This document shows, one piece after another, positions 41,949 through 53,229 of a DNA stretch of 64,000 nt. Each line of letters begins with the position of its first letter. Position 1 is the first letter of the stretch. The notes below the pieces were generated by a model that saw nothing but the letters and a program-made list of their open reading frames with translations, did not search any database and was not told where the DNA came from. The stretch covers positions 1 through 64,000 of the forward strand of contig JAKSYS010000023.1 of assembly GCA_022925895.1 (NCBI GenBank), written 5' to 3'. The position numbers were made by a program, and so were the translations under genes. Origin of the DNA: Fragilaria crotonensis (Eukaryota > Bacillariophyta > Fragilariophyceae > Fragilariales > Fragilariaceae).

Positions 41949-44900
41949 CTCCCTTTCATTCATGGAAGCAGACAATGATTAATATGCAATAGATACGAGT
42001 TGAACAACGGATGCAGTCCAAACAAGAGCACAGAGTTGGAGGTAAGTTACCATCCTTGAACGAGTCGGCGAACTCGTTCGAAGCTTTCGCGATTCAGGCC
42101 TTTGGTGAGCATGTCAGCCCACTGTTCCTGAGTATCGACTTTGATGATTGCGATGGTGCCGTCGCGAACGTGTGCCCAAAAGAAATGCCATTTGACCTGA
42201 AAGTACTTCGTTCGATTGGTAATTCTTTGGTTGGTTGCCAAAAGAAGTGCGCCGTTGTTGTCTTCGAACACACGACACTTAACGGTGGACGTGAGGGTAT
42301 CAGGAAGTTGCAAGCCATTAATGAGTTCAATGAGCATGGTCCGCAATGGAAGGAGCGTTCGCATGGCAGAGCTGAGCGCGGAGTACTCAGCTTCGAGCGT
42401 CGACAGAGATATTTCGGACTGGAGATGCGATTTCCAAAGGATCGGGCACCCTCCGAGAGTGATGATATAACCTGTCCTCGACTTTGCGGAGCTTGGCGAG
42501 GAGTCGGGGTCGCGACGATGCAATCCTGCGAAGTCTGCGTCCACATAGCAGTCCAAAGTGAGATCGCCGGTTGGCTTGACGATCATGCCCTTATCGTACG
42601 TCCTTTGGAGATAACGAACGATCGTCTTGATTGCGGAGGCGTGACTCTTCTTCGGGTTGTGAGAGAATCGAGCAACCTGACTGACTGCGAACGCGATATC
42701 GGGGCGAGTATTCGTCGAAAGGTAAAGGAGCATCCCAACCACGGAGCGATAGCTCCAAGACTCTTGCATCGGAGGACCATCGGGTCAATTCCCAAAGCGG
42801 CTTGTCCAGCGGGAGTCCAATTGCTGTTGCTCATCTTCATCCCTGTCGCCTCTTGAATCTTCTGAATTAGGCCTTTCTGTGTGAGCGTCAGGTGCCATTC
42901 TTGGGTCCTTCACGAAGTTGATGCCCAAGAAGTCAGTGAAGGTTCCTTCCTTCGTGAAACTGAAACCTTTGGCATCGAGATTCGCAAATAATTCGTCGAG
43001 ATCGCGTTGATTCGAAAAAGCGATGCCCAAATCGTCAACGTAGATAACCACCATGATAGTGTCCTTGTAAAGAAGGCAAGGGTCATTTGCACAGCTCTTG
43101 AACCCTTCATCGCGTAGTGCATCGGACAGATGTTCATACCAGAGTCGCGGTGCGACACTCAAACCGTAGAGACTTTTCAAGAGTTGCAGACACGTAGATG
43201 ACCCACGTTCGGAACGAAAGCCTCGAGGCAAGTGAATCCATACTGGATCGGTGAGTGGGGCCTGTACAAATGCACTGCTGAAATCGATAGTGCAAGTTTG
43301 CCAACCAAGTGTGAGTGACAGTACCAGAAACAACCGTACCGTACTCCAAGCCACGACTGGGGCAAACGTTTCTTGCTCAGTTTCCTGCAAGTCACCTCGT
43401 ACGCAGTACCGTGCCTTGTACTTGCTTATGGCACCGTCAGGCGTGCGTTTACGCCGAAAGACCCAAGTACCTGGCAGGATTCGTGACTTCGCATCGGCAG
43501 TTGGTACTTCTTTCCAAGTCCCATTTTTCTCCAACGACTTGATTTCGGCCTCTGCAGCCCTCAACCAATTTTGGATGTTCTCGACGTCCGACATGGCTTC
43601 TTCGAAGGTCAAAGTGTCGGGGTCGCTCACGCTTGCCTTGTTCGCTTGTGACATGGCGCTGCTGTCTTCAATGGCTTCGGTGAGGAGCCAATCGAAGATG
43701 ATGTCATCCATTGTAAACAAGTAACCTCTCCCTTGTTGGCCGTCGTATCCGAGACGGTCGGGAGCCTTGCGAGTGCGAGTTGAACGACGAGGTGAGTGCC
43801 TTTGCTGTTCGTTGGGTGCCTGCCTTGTGACGGCTTCAATCTCATCGTGCGTTTCGATTGAGGCAGGGGATGGAATGTCATGAGATGCAGGACGAAGTGG
43901 AGACTGGAACAGTTGCGTCGGTGTCGGAGGCTGAGGATCCTGAATCAAGTGAGGCGGAGGCGCCACCGTTGGAGTTGATGGAGGGGGACTCTCCCTTGGA
44001 GTTAACAATGGTGTCGAGGGAACCGGAGGTTGCGTCGTCGTCTCGTTGACTGGAAGCTGTCGTTGCGTTGCGTCAACAGGAGTTCTTGTCGGAGGAGGTT
44101 CGACGGGTAGCGCTGACGGTGGAGTTGCTGCGTCGATGGCGGTCGCGATGCGTTGCTGTTGTGAGAGTACGTCTTGCTCTCTCTCGAAATTTTCGGTCTC
44201 AACAATCAACCGCTCTTGGTCCTCGTCATCCAGAATGTACTGGTAGGTCGAGTCGCGGAACATGCGCTTCCAACTGTCTGCGTTGAAGTTCGGAAGGTCG
44301 TCGACGGAGGCTGGAACAGTCGCAAACCAATCGTCGAAGACGACGTGGAATTGCGGCGTTATGTAACCCGTTTGAGGGTTGAGAACAATTGGGACTGTGA
44401 TGGCGTGCTTCGGTGAGAAGCCCATGTTGATCGTTCGAGTTGACCGCGGAGTCCAGCGAGGCAACTTCTTGCCGTCGGAGATCATCTTGTCCAAAACGTA
44501 GACCGGACATCCCCAAACGTGGAGATTGTTTAGCTTTCGCTGTTCCCATCGTGTTTTGGTGAACAGGTCGGCAGGACACAAACCAGTCCTTGGATCGGGG
44601 ACATGGTTGACCAAGAACACTGCGTGGTTGACGGCCAACGGCCAAAGAGTTGCGTCTGCAATCGCTGGCCAATGAATGGCAGCGTGGAGCATCATCGTTC
44701 GTGCGATAGCCATTATCGTTCGGATGTTTCGCTCCGCTATGCCGTTGTGGTGGTGTGCTCCAACGCCAGCGAACCTCATGATTTGCGCGAACGTCGAGAG
44801 GTTGCGAGTGAATTCGGCGGATGTGAAAATCTTGGAGTTGTCGGCCAGGTACTCTTGCGGCACAACTCCATACTGGCGACAGGTAAGTTCGAACTTCTCC

Positions 44901-47900
44901 TTTGCTTTCAACGTCTCGTGTTGAGGTTGACTTGGAGTTCGACATGGACGAAACCGGAGGCGTGGTCCACGAAGATGCAACCTCCCGTGTACATCTCGTC
45001 GGCTTTGGTTTTCCAGCGGAGGTAAGAAGTCGTCCTCGCGTGCTGCAGATGAAGTGATCGACAGAGATTCGATGCCCGGGAATGACGTTGTCGGCTTTGA
45101 GGATGTTGGTTCGGTCACGAATGATGGTTGACGGCGTAGAACCAGGGATAGGACGTCGATGCTGCTTGCCGTACTGGCAAGCTGCACACTTTGGAAGGTT
45201 CGTCAGCTTGCAGGCTGCAGAATGGAGTCGGCGACTTGCTTCCGTTTGACTCAAGACTCCAGTTCTCAACAGGAACTGAATCTTCTTGAATCCAATGTGT
45301 CCGAGGCGATAGTGCCAGCGCAGGAGTTCCTTTTCGGCTTCGCTGAGGTTGTGATTCGTCTCGTGGACCTCGGTGATCGTTGCGACGAGTGCGTCAGCCG
45401 CCTTGAAAGGATCCTGACCATTGAAGGCGTCGGACGTTGGCAGGTTGTTCTGCGGATTGACGAGCACCATCACCGCTCCTCGACTTGAGTCGCCAGGAAC
45501 GCCACTCAAGGTAAGTCGATTGATTCGACTTGGATCGTTTCACCTTGATACGTTTGCAGGAGACTTGTGGTTGAAAGGAGGCGAACTTTGATGCCGGGAC
45601 ATAGAAAGCGGGGACCTTGATCATTCGCAGGTTGCCGTTCGTGTCGTGAACTGCCCAAGTGACTTCGCCTTGACCCTTGATTTGAAGTCCGCGCTATTCC
45701 CTTGAGTTGGGTAATAGTGCCTGGACTTCGCATCGTGCCTTGAAAGTCCTCAGGGTCAGGCGAGATGGAGATGCTCGCACCGGAATCCCAGATGATGGGA
45801 GCACTGTTCGTTGCGCTTCCGAGAGCGTTTCGCATTCGTGCTGGCGCTTGCAATGCCATTCGGAGTGTGGCGGTGCAAGCGAGGTTGACGTGGGAGATGA
45901 TCTTGTGAGCGGCGTTGCGTTGCTGTGTCGTCCATGGTGCAGGGACGAATGCATCAGGCGCCGTCGGCAGGAACGGGATGGTATTTCGGTCGGCGTGCTG
46001 GCTTCTTGCGTTGAGTGTGCGAGCGACGATCGAAGGTTCCGATTCCTCCCTTGTTGAATGCATTCGTCGCATATGGAGAGCGATGCGTGCGAAGGCGTTG
46101 CGTCCGACGTTGGAGTAGCAACGTTCGGGTTTTCAGTTCGTCGAGGTTGCGAAGACTCGTCTGCGTTTCAAGAGTTGGTGCGCTGGGTGCGTTACGATGA
46201 CGTCGTTTGCGAAGACGATAGGGGAGAGGAGCTACAGCCTTGTGACGTTGCACTTCTCGTTGAGGCTTGAGTGAAGTCTTCAAGAGTTTCGCGAAGCGTC
46301 GGCGTTGCTTGCGAGTGAATGAAGCGTCTGCGTTCGTTTCTTGTTGGCGAGTTTCGTCTGGCTTCCAAAAAGGAGCAACCAGGAGTGCAAACCAGAGGGC
46401 AGGGGCAAAGAGCAACGTTGGTTGCTCGCGGAGAACTTGACGAAGTGAGTCGGCGACCCAAATCAAGAACGACATCCATGGAGTTGATCGTAGCACTTGG
46501 AGTGCCAAGTTCGCAAACTTTGGCACGACGAGACAGAACATCACGGAGTAAACAAATAGAACCGTCGTTCTTGAGAATAGGAACGTACAAGTAGTTTCAA
46601 CAGCTGTGGGCTGCGACTTCTTGGCGGGTCGTCGAAGTTAAACATCCACACAGACGGGTCGGCAACAGAGAATGCAGAAAGATTAGCTTGAGCTGCCGGC
46701 GCAGGAGCCGTTGTGTTGTTGCGGCGTTGTCCTGTGTGGGTTGCGGTGGTGTGCGTCGTTGTCCAACGACGACATTTCTCACACCAATTGAATGCCTTGT
46801 CCTTCACCTTTTTGGACGTCGCAGTTCCAGGAGGTGGGGGTACCGTGCGCCAAGACTGAGTTTTGTGAGCTCCAGTTGCGTTGGTTGGAGTTCCGTTTCC
46901 AGGGACATTCTTGCGACCATTTTTATTCCTTTCCGGACACTTGTTGGACCAATGACCTGGTTTGCCACAGTTGTGACAATTGCCCTTCTTCGGCGTGTCC
47001 TGGCGAGGCGTCTGAGATTGGATCAGATTTAGAACTTCAGCTCGCGTGATTGCAGAACCTTCTGGCAGGCGACATTTCCAAACGTCGCTGACGGAACACG
47101 AGTGTCAGTGGCATGACTGGCTGGTGGCCATTCCTTCCTGTCGTACTGGAGGCGATATGCGTCTTCAGCTTGTCGACAAACATCTTGGTAAGTCAATTTT
47201 CGGTCACCATGTGTGCTTGCGCCGCTGACTTCTCCTTGTAGCCAATGTCGAGCAGAGCTTGATCAAGCTTTGCTTCGTGGCACGCAGCTGAAAGCGAAAG
47301 TCTTCGTTACCTGATCCGCCGGCAGGAGGAATGTCTTCAGCATCGTAAGTGTCAAGTTGTGGTCGTATTGACCAGCAGTCGTCAACTCACGAGCGTCCTT
47401 GCGGAAATCAGATGCGAGCAGCTCGAGATTCTCGCCAGCGTACTGCGATGGATGGCGGGCCTTAATCGCAGCCTTCAGGTCTTCGAAACGTTCAATGGAC
47501 GTCGATTGAATGGTTTTGATGAGTTGCAACCAAACAATGTGGAAAGAGTCCGAGTCTTCTGTCTTCTCTTGGATTTTGCTCATGAGAGCAGGTGAGAGCG
47601 ACGAGAGCACAAACTTGACGGCAGCGCGATCATTACTCTTGTCGTACTTGTCGTACAACATGAGTTGCTCGGCGCTGAGAGCCTTGGCGGTTTGGATAGT
47701 GTAACGAGAATGGCTTTTGACGACGTTCGTCATCAGCAGCTCATTCTCGGGGTCGGGAAGGTATGCAATGCTGTCCATTCCACAGTCGGTGAGATGATCC
47801 CAAACGGCGTTTTGGAAATCAATGAGGCTGCTGGTCGGGGAAAAGGGGGTAGGCAAGCCAGTGCGGCGGTAGTTGTAACCTTTTTGCGAAGCACCAGCGT

Positions 47901-48413
47901 GGACGGGTCGGAGTTGATTCGGGGAAGTGATCTCGTCGCTGGCGCTTGGATCAAGACCGATCCAGCCGGCGAGTGGCTTCCCTCCGGTCCAGGCGGACCA
48001 GTCGTCCTTGGAGAGCGAGACGACGTTACCCATAATGGGCTTTACGGGTCTGTCGGAGGTGACGGGGTCACTGACAGGTGTCGGAGACGTGGTGGTGACG
48101 GGGTCACCAGTAGGAGTCGGAGACGCCATCTTAGACTAACGCGGTGCGTGTCTTGGGGTGCTGGGAGCAATGAACACGGAGTGTTGACGTTGGAGAACGT
48201 GCGTCGCTAGGTCGACGGTAGTAGAGTAGTCGGAGACTTAGATCGACAGTCGAACGGAGTTGACTGGGCTGCAGCGGAGAGCGACGAGTACTGTCGAGTA
48301 CTTCGTTAGATCGGAGATCGGTGAGGAGCTTTGGTAAAGCTCTGGTAGTCCTTGGGAAGGAGTTGGCTTGAAGAAGCGTTAGGGTGTTAGCCTATAATTT
48401 GGGCAAAATAACC

Positions 48414-48820
48414 ACTTGAGAGTCGCTGCCGGAGGCTGTACTCTAATCGTAGCTACTGGTATTCGGTACCGTACCGTAGGACAGTAGATTCGCGAATGTT
48501 TTCTCTGCACTAACAGTAAGTGCTTGGGAGAGCCTTTCACAAATAGTAGGTCCTAAAATTATAAACTAAAATGTAGCAAATAAAGTGAGCTTTGAAATGG
48601 CTCAAGAGATATGTCAGGTAGATCATATCAAGTTGAATTCACCTCATTGGATGAGGTGAGATGAGCACCATTTCATATCTTGTCGGTCTTGACAAGTAGC
48701 TAATTATACCGTCCACATTTAGAATTGTGCATTGTTCTGTTTCACATGTATGACCTCACAGTACGATGACGTACGCTGCGAAGCAGCACAGTACGGTCGT
48801 TTCAGTCGTCAGTTTTAACT
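48414..48820 (-). repeat. 5' LTR of the copia element
   Basis: 407 bp, about 98.5% identical by eye to the left copy. The internal side is followed on the minus strand by GGTTATTTTGCCC, the likely primer-binding region. The outer flank is CATAG at 48821-48825. Confidence 0.95.
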
Positions 48821-48825
48821 CATAG

Positions 48826-49231
48826 GCTGGTACACCTACTCGCAGTACGAACTGTACTGCTAGCTAGTAGAGGTACTTCTACTCGAGGACAAGAGTATGC
48901 ATATACAAGTACCAGGTACTTGTACCATGGTACACTAATTCTCAATAACATACACTTCGAGCGCAATGAATTTTTTCGAAGTCGGCTGGCAATGGAACAG
49001 TTGTCGCAGTCTCGTCCAAATGTTGAGTTCCTAACTCTATTCTACCAGGTACCGGTCCGGTTATCAGGAGTCTGTAGATGACCCCCAGCCTCCCGGACAT
49101 GACCCATACCCCTATTTCGGCATTGCAAGAATGTACAAACCTGCCCTACCCTTTAAAGCCGGCAAGGAATAAACGCTAAATGCAAAGTCTGCGTCAGAGC
49201 CACCCGTTGTGTCAAATTAAACGACGTGTGT
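48826..49231. other. GTAC-rich spacer
   Basis: No gene. 48830-48940 is dominated by GTACTTGTACCATGGTAC-like palindromes. It lies between the copia insertion and the 3' end of the kelch gene. Confidence 0.5.
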
Positions 49232-50314
49232 TTACGTCGCGTTGTCCTTCTCTCTGATCCGGAGGATGAAACAATCGCTGTACGTTTCAACGAAGGGTGC
49301 CCATCCTCCTTGCAATAGATACTCCTTCGTTCCGTCTTCCTTCACCGAAACAAGATTCAACGTGGCTGCATTTCGAGGCGGAGGTCCTTGAGACGACGAC
49401 AAGAGCACCCACACCCCGGTTTGGTAATCATCATCCAGGTGGAGAGCCCAGACATCGCCTTCCGGTTGCAACCCTGAGGGTCCTCGACTCGCCCCACCAA
49501 AGACAATTGCGCAATGGTCGGTATATTGACACAAACACGGAGACGCCCTGGGTGAGGGTAGCGGTGTTCCTTTATCGATTTCCACACGATTCCACTTCCA
49601 TGTGTCGGTGTTCAACACAAAGCATTCGTTGGACATGTTTCCATCCTGAGCGGCGCCAGCGAAGATGAGGGCATGAGTGTCGCTGAGCATGATGGCAGAA
49701 TGAAGACCACGACTACTGGGAGCATCCCCTGTGGTGGATTGCTTTGTGAAGCCGTGTCCATCAAAGAGATAAACGTGGTCAGTGCAGCGATGCGTGTGTA
49801 ACAGCAGTAAGTTGTTTGATAGGGACAAACAGACGTGTCGACTGGCCGGTCCTCCCGGCAACGTGACATCTTTCAACAGCGTCCACTCATTTGTATTTGG
49901 ATCTAGCTTGTGAACGGTATCTAGGATAATACCTCCAGTGCCCTCGTTTTGGGGGTCCCACCCACCTAGCAAATACGGCGTATCAGCAACAAGACCAGCG
50001 GCTGATACTAGACGAGGTCCCGGAATTTCCCCGGACTGTTGGACCTCAATCCAGCCCTGATCCTTCCACTCCCACAGGTCATCTGTAACTTTCCGGCTCT
50101 TTTCGTCTCCCTCCTCTATGTAACCTCCAAAGACGAGGAGTCGACCGTCGCGTGTGGCAAGTGCGACGTGACCAGATCGTTTCGGAACGATGAGCGGCGC
50201 CTTCGTAATTTGGATCCACTCTGCCTGTAACTGCAGAGCAGGCATGAGCCCAAGGCTCTCCACGAACAAGACAGTAAACAGGAAAAACTGGTGTGGCAGC
50301 AACAATCGCGGCAT
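49232..50314 (-). CDS. Secreted or luminal kelch-repeat protein
   Basis: A single exon encodes 360 residues from the ATG at 50314 (MPRLLLPHQFFLFTVLFVESLGL), a clear signal peptide. It is followed by about five kelch blades. Typical blade cores are GRLLVFGGYIEEG, TPYLLGGWDP, HALIFAGAAQDG, CAIVFGGASRGPS and KEYLLQGGW, each followed by a Trp-containing strand (DDLWEWKDQGW, TNEWTLL, TWKWNRVEI, VWALHL). This predicts a beta-propeller in the secretory pathway or outside the cell. No catalytic or second domain. Partner unknown. Confidence 0.87.
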   Translation of the reverse strand: MPRLLLPHQFFLFTVLFVESLGLMPALQLQAEWIQITKAPLIVPKRSGHVALATRDGRLLVFGGYIEEGDEKSRKVTDDLWEWKDQGWIEVQQSGEIPGPRLVSAAGLVADTPYLLGGWDPQNEGTGGIILDTVHKLDPNTNEWTLLKDVTLPGGPASRHVCLSLSNNLLLLHTHRCTDHVYLFDGHGFTKQSTTGDAPSSRGLHSAIMLSDTHALIFAGAAQDGNMSNECFVLNTDTWKWNRVEIDKGTPLPSPRASPCLCQYTDHCAIVFGGASRGPSGLQPEGDVWALHLDDDYQTGVWVLLSSSQGPPPRNAATLNLVSVKEDGTKEYLLQGGWAPFVETYSDCFILRIREKDNAT

Positions 50315-51047
50315 TGACACTCTTTATTCAGTTGTGGGAATGGACGATGGATTTGCTGATGTAGTATGACAGAAGACAAGATCAACCCATTTTTCTTGGA
50401 AAAGATCTTTGCTACGAATACTACAGTACTACAGTACCCTAACACTCCGAGTACCGTGTCATACTGTAGTATTGGACTGCTACACTCCGGGTACTACTAC
50501 TCAAATCAACATGTACTGCTTCTATAAGCGATATATCGATATATGTCATGTAGTAGTCATGTACTTGTACACTGTACCGTTATACCCACCTTGCGAAGTC
50601 CAGAATTACACGTACAGTACCAGGTACAAGGTACATGTACCAGGTAGCGCATCACTCCATACTGTACAGTATGACTACGGTAACACTCAAATGACATTCA
50701 TGATATCTACAGCTATATGGCTATCTACTATGTCATAGTAGAGTATAGCGTATAGCACGCTTACTATTACTGGTACTTTGTACTAGTACCTCCTAGTAGA
50801 GTAGAGTACAGCCGTGTACCCAGAAATCTATAATGCCTCGTGAGTCAGGAGTCATGAGCCAATAGTCATTCTGACACAGTAAACAAATCTTACTGGTACG
50901 AGGCTGTCTTCGTCTACCGCCTATGCTGCTGGGAGTCATCCGTGACATTTTTTCCGTCCTCATCAATTTGACACACACTGCTCGAGAAGAAGAGAGAATG
51001 ATCCAATTCCTGGTACAAGGGACATGAGACATGATACATGCTGAGGG
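50315..51047. other. Divergent intergenic region, GTAC-rich
   Basis: 0.73 kb between head-to-head kelch and QSOX genes. 50410-50810 consists largely of TACTGTAGTA / GTACCAGGTAC type repeats. No gene seen. Confidence 0.5.
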
Positions 51048-52916
51048 ATGAGCGCTGACACAAACATCACCTCTCGCAACCCCATACAACGACGTAAGAT
51101 GTCAACTTTTTCCACGCGCGCGCTGCTGAAAACACCATTATTCAGAAAAGTCTCAACACTGCTTGCGGTAATTGCCGTTGTGTCACCCTTCACTCACGTA
51201 ATTGCCCGGGAAGCGGATGAACGATCTAAGTTTCTCTACGTCCACAGTGCTGCGGCACGCGATGTAGTATGGGATTACGAGCCTCACATGCATGCACCTC
51301 ACTTTGTTATTGAGGATCGGTCTGAAGCGCATGCCGATTTTGCCAACAGGATCGCTCAAATAAACGCAACCGAAACGAATCTACAGCCTTTCTTCCTTCG
51401 TGAGGACTATCCGATTCCCCGAGTGGTGGAATTTTATAGTCCATGGTGCGGTGCCTGTCAAAATTTTGTTCCACGATACATTGCTGTTGCCAAGGAAGTT
51501 TTGAATCGCTTGCCTCCTTATCATTTGGAGTTCTATGCCGTTTCTTGTTCGGAACATCAACAGTTGTGTCACAGCGAGAGCATTCGGGGATATCCAACGA
51601 CAAGAGCGTTCAAGGCGTACTCGCAGGAATATGTGGATTTGCACTCCTTCACTGTTCAGTCGATCGATGATGCATTGGAACTTGATCTAAAACACAAATC
51701 AGTCGCGGATGCCGACGGGAAGACATTGCCAGTTGAAGACGAATCAAAAGACGAGGAGTTGTTCCCCATTGAGGACCCGAATATTCGAACATTAGATATC
51801 TTGGGTGCCACCACTGACGGTTATCGGCACACTAGAACGGATGTTTATCGAGATGCCGCCCTGTCGTTTACCTACGCCCTTAAGAATTACATCTTTGCAG
51901 GAGGGCAAGACAAATTACTGCCAGAGCAGGCAAGCGCTCTTTCCGAGTGGTTTGATCTACTCTATTGGACCCTTCCACCTACGTGGATGCTACATGCACT
52001 AATCAATGACCTGCGTCGAAATGTTGATGATGTCGTCAATTCCAAATCGCGCTTGCTCGAAATTGTTAAGGCTCACCATGGTGTAGTTCACGAACGGAAA
52101 CACTTGCAATGGTCCCAAGGGTGTCGCAACGGGGAAGGGGTCGTGGCCTCCTTCAGTTGCGGACTTTGGTGTCTCTTTCATATTGTATCCGTGGGGGTGC
52201 CAGAACGGCATGCGTCTGTCTTGGGGCAGCGTCATCGGGTTTCGACGCAACATGCTGCCGAAACGCTAATGGATTACATACGCTACTTTTTCAACTGGTG
52301 CCCACAATGTCGAGAACAAGCGCTGCAGTTGCACAATTCATGTGCATTCAATAGTTGCCGACGATTCCGACAACGGCATAAGGATAGCCAAAAGCGTCCG
52401 CCAGAATCGTCGTGGGCAGAGTTTCCAATCTGGGTATGGCAATTTCACAACGACATCAACGAAAAGCTCATGGCCAAGGAAGCCTTGAAATTGTACGGAC
52501 GAAAACCGACGAAAGCTGAAATACAACTAAGTCGATGGCCTCCCAAAGATGCTTGCTTCCTATGCTATCGAGACAACGGCAGTTGGAACCAGCACCATGT
52601 GCTGAAATACTTGAAAGAGGAATACTGGCCTTCTGGTGTTAAAAACTTTCGTTTCGTCGTCCTTGACAAGAAGCCAGCTCAGAGACAGCATCGCTACTGG
52701 TACACTGCTACGCAGGAGTTCTTCTATGACATTGTGTACTTCATCACTCCAAAGTCGCATTACGGGACCATGTCAATTGGTGCTGCAATCATTGCCGTTG
52801 TCTCATCCTACATCGCATTAGCTGCAGCGCGAAGCCGGCTCCGATTGAGAACGATGCGACGAACAGGCCGACATAAGAAGTATGATGTTGGCGCCCTGTT
52901 TGATGTGGACGCATAG
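51048..52916 (+). CDS. QSOX: Quiescin-type sulfhydryl oxidase
   Basis: A single exon encodes 622 residues. An N-terminal hydrophobic segment (about 36-52, VSTLLAVIAVVSPFTHVIA) precedes a thioredoxin domain with VEFYSPWCGACQNFVPRY (CGAC near residue 134). The ERV/ALR domain follows a helical linker. It has FSCGLWCLFHIVSVG, YFFNWCPQCREQ (CPQC near 419), VWQFHNDINEKL (the FAD-binding H-N-x-x-N) and a distal ACFLC (near 502). A single C-terminal membrane helix lies at about 574-595, then a basic tail. QSOX couples disulfide formation in secretory proteins to reduction of oxygen. The domain order and the C-terminal anchor match the family. Confidence 0.92.
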   Translation: MSADTNITSRNPIQRRKMSTFSTRALLKTPLFRKVSTLLAVIAVVSPFTHVIAREADERSKFLYVHSAAARDVVWDYEPHMHAPHFVIEDRSEAHADFANRIAQINATETNLQPFFLREDYPIPRVVEFYSPWCGACQNFVPRYIAVAKEVLNRLPPYHLEFYAVSCSEHQQLCHSESIRGYPTTRAFKAYSQEYVDLHSFTVQSIDDALELDLKHKSVADADGKTLPVEDESKDEELFPIEDPNIRTLDILGATTDGYRHTRTDVYRDAALSFTYALKNYIFAGGQDKLLPEQASALSEWFDLLYWTLPPTWMLHALINDLRRNVDDVVNSKSRLLEIVKAHHGVVHERKHLQWSQGCRNGEGVVASFSCGLWCLFHIVSVGVPERHASVLGQRHRVSTQHAAETLMDYIRYFFNWCPQCREQALQLHNSCAFNSCRRFRQRHKDSQKRPPESSWAEFPIWVWQFHNDINEKLMAKEALKLYGRKPTKAEIQLSRWPPKDACFLCYRDNGSWNQHHVLKYLKEEYWPSGVKNFRFVVLDKKPAQRQHRYWYTATQEFFYDIVYFITPKSHYGTMSIGAAIIAVVSSYIALAAARSRLRLRTMRRTGRHKKYDVGALFDVDA

Positions 52917-53229
52917 AAGGCATTTTGGATGTTGTACGACTTCCCTTAGTTGGGTAGCTTATTAACAAATAACGGTAGGATCAACCCATAGAACTTGCAG
53001 ATTGTTTGAGGAAATACGGTATACTTTGAGACGCAGTTGCGTTGCCTAGGATTCTGAACATTCGACTTCGATTCGCACTCCTTTCGAAAAATTAACTTAG
53101 AGAACTGGAGTTGTGAACATGCGGTGCCGGCATGGTGCTTTGAATGTTGAATGTTGAAGAATATTCGACACAATCAGACACAAACAACAAACGCAAGACA
53201 AACAAAATTATGTGATCGATCCGTCAAAT
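52917..53229. other. Convergent 3' spacer, nothing recognised
   Basis: Contains the 3' flanks of QSOX and SIR2. No hairpin or gene is evident. Confidence 0.5.

Larger units (their letters stand above)
41542..48820 (-). mobile_element. Full-length Ty1/copia LTR retrotransposon, degraded coding region
   Basis: The two 407-bp LTRs are flanked by a CATAG target duplication (41537-41541 and 48821-48825). Read on the minus strand, the order is gag (about 48.13-46.9 kb, ending in a CCHC zinc knuckle near 46.97 kb), protease (WDSGAS motif near 45.8 kb), integrase (about 45.3-44.5 kb), a proline-rich linker, reverse transcriptase (about 43.5-42.9 kb, with a YVDD motif) and RNase H (about 42.6-42.1 kb). 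That is the copia order, with integrase before reverse transcriptase. A purine run precedes the 3' LTR. The coding region is broken by roughly half a dozen or more disruptions. The LTRs differ at only about six positions, so the insertion is young. Confidence 0.95.

Noticed and set aside
42011-42856. Long plus-strand open frame opposite the copia element
   Set aside because: It is the complement of the RNase H region, where codon bias keeps the opposite frame open.
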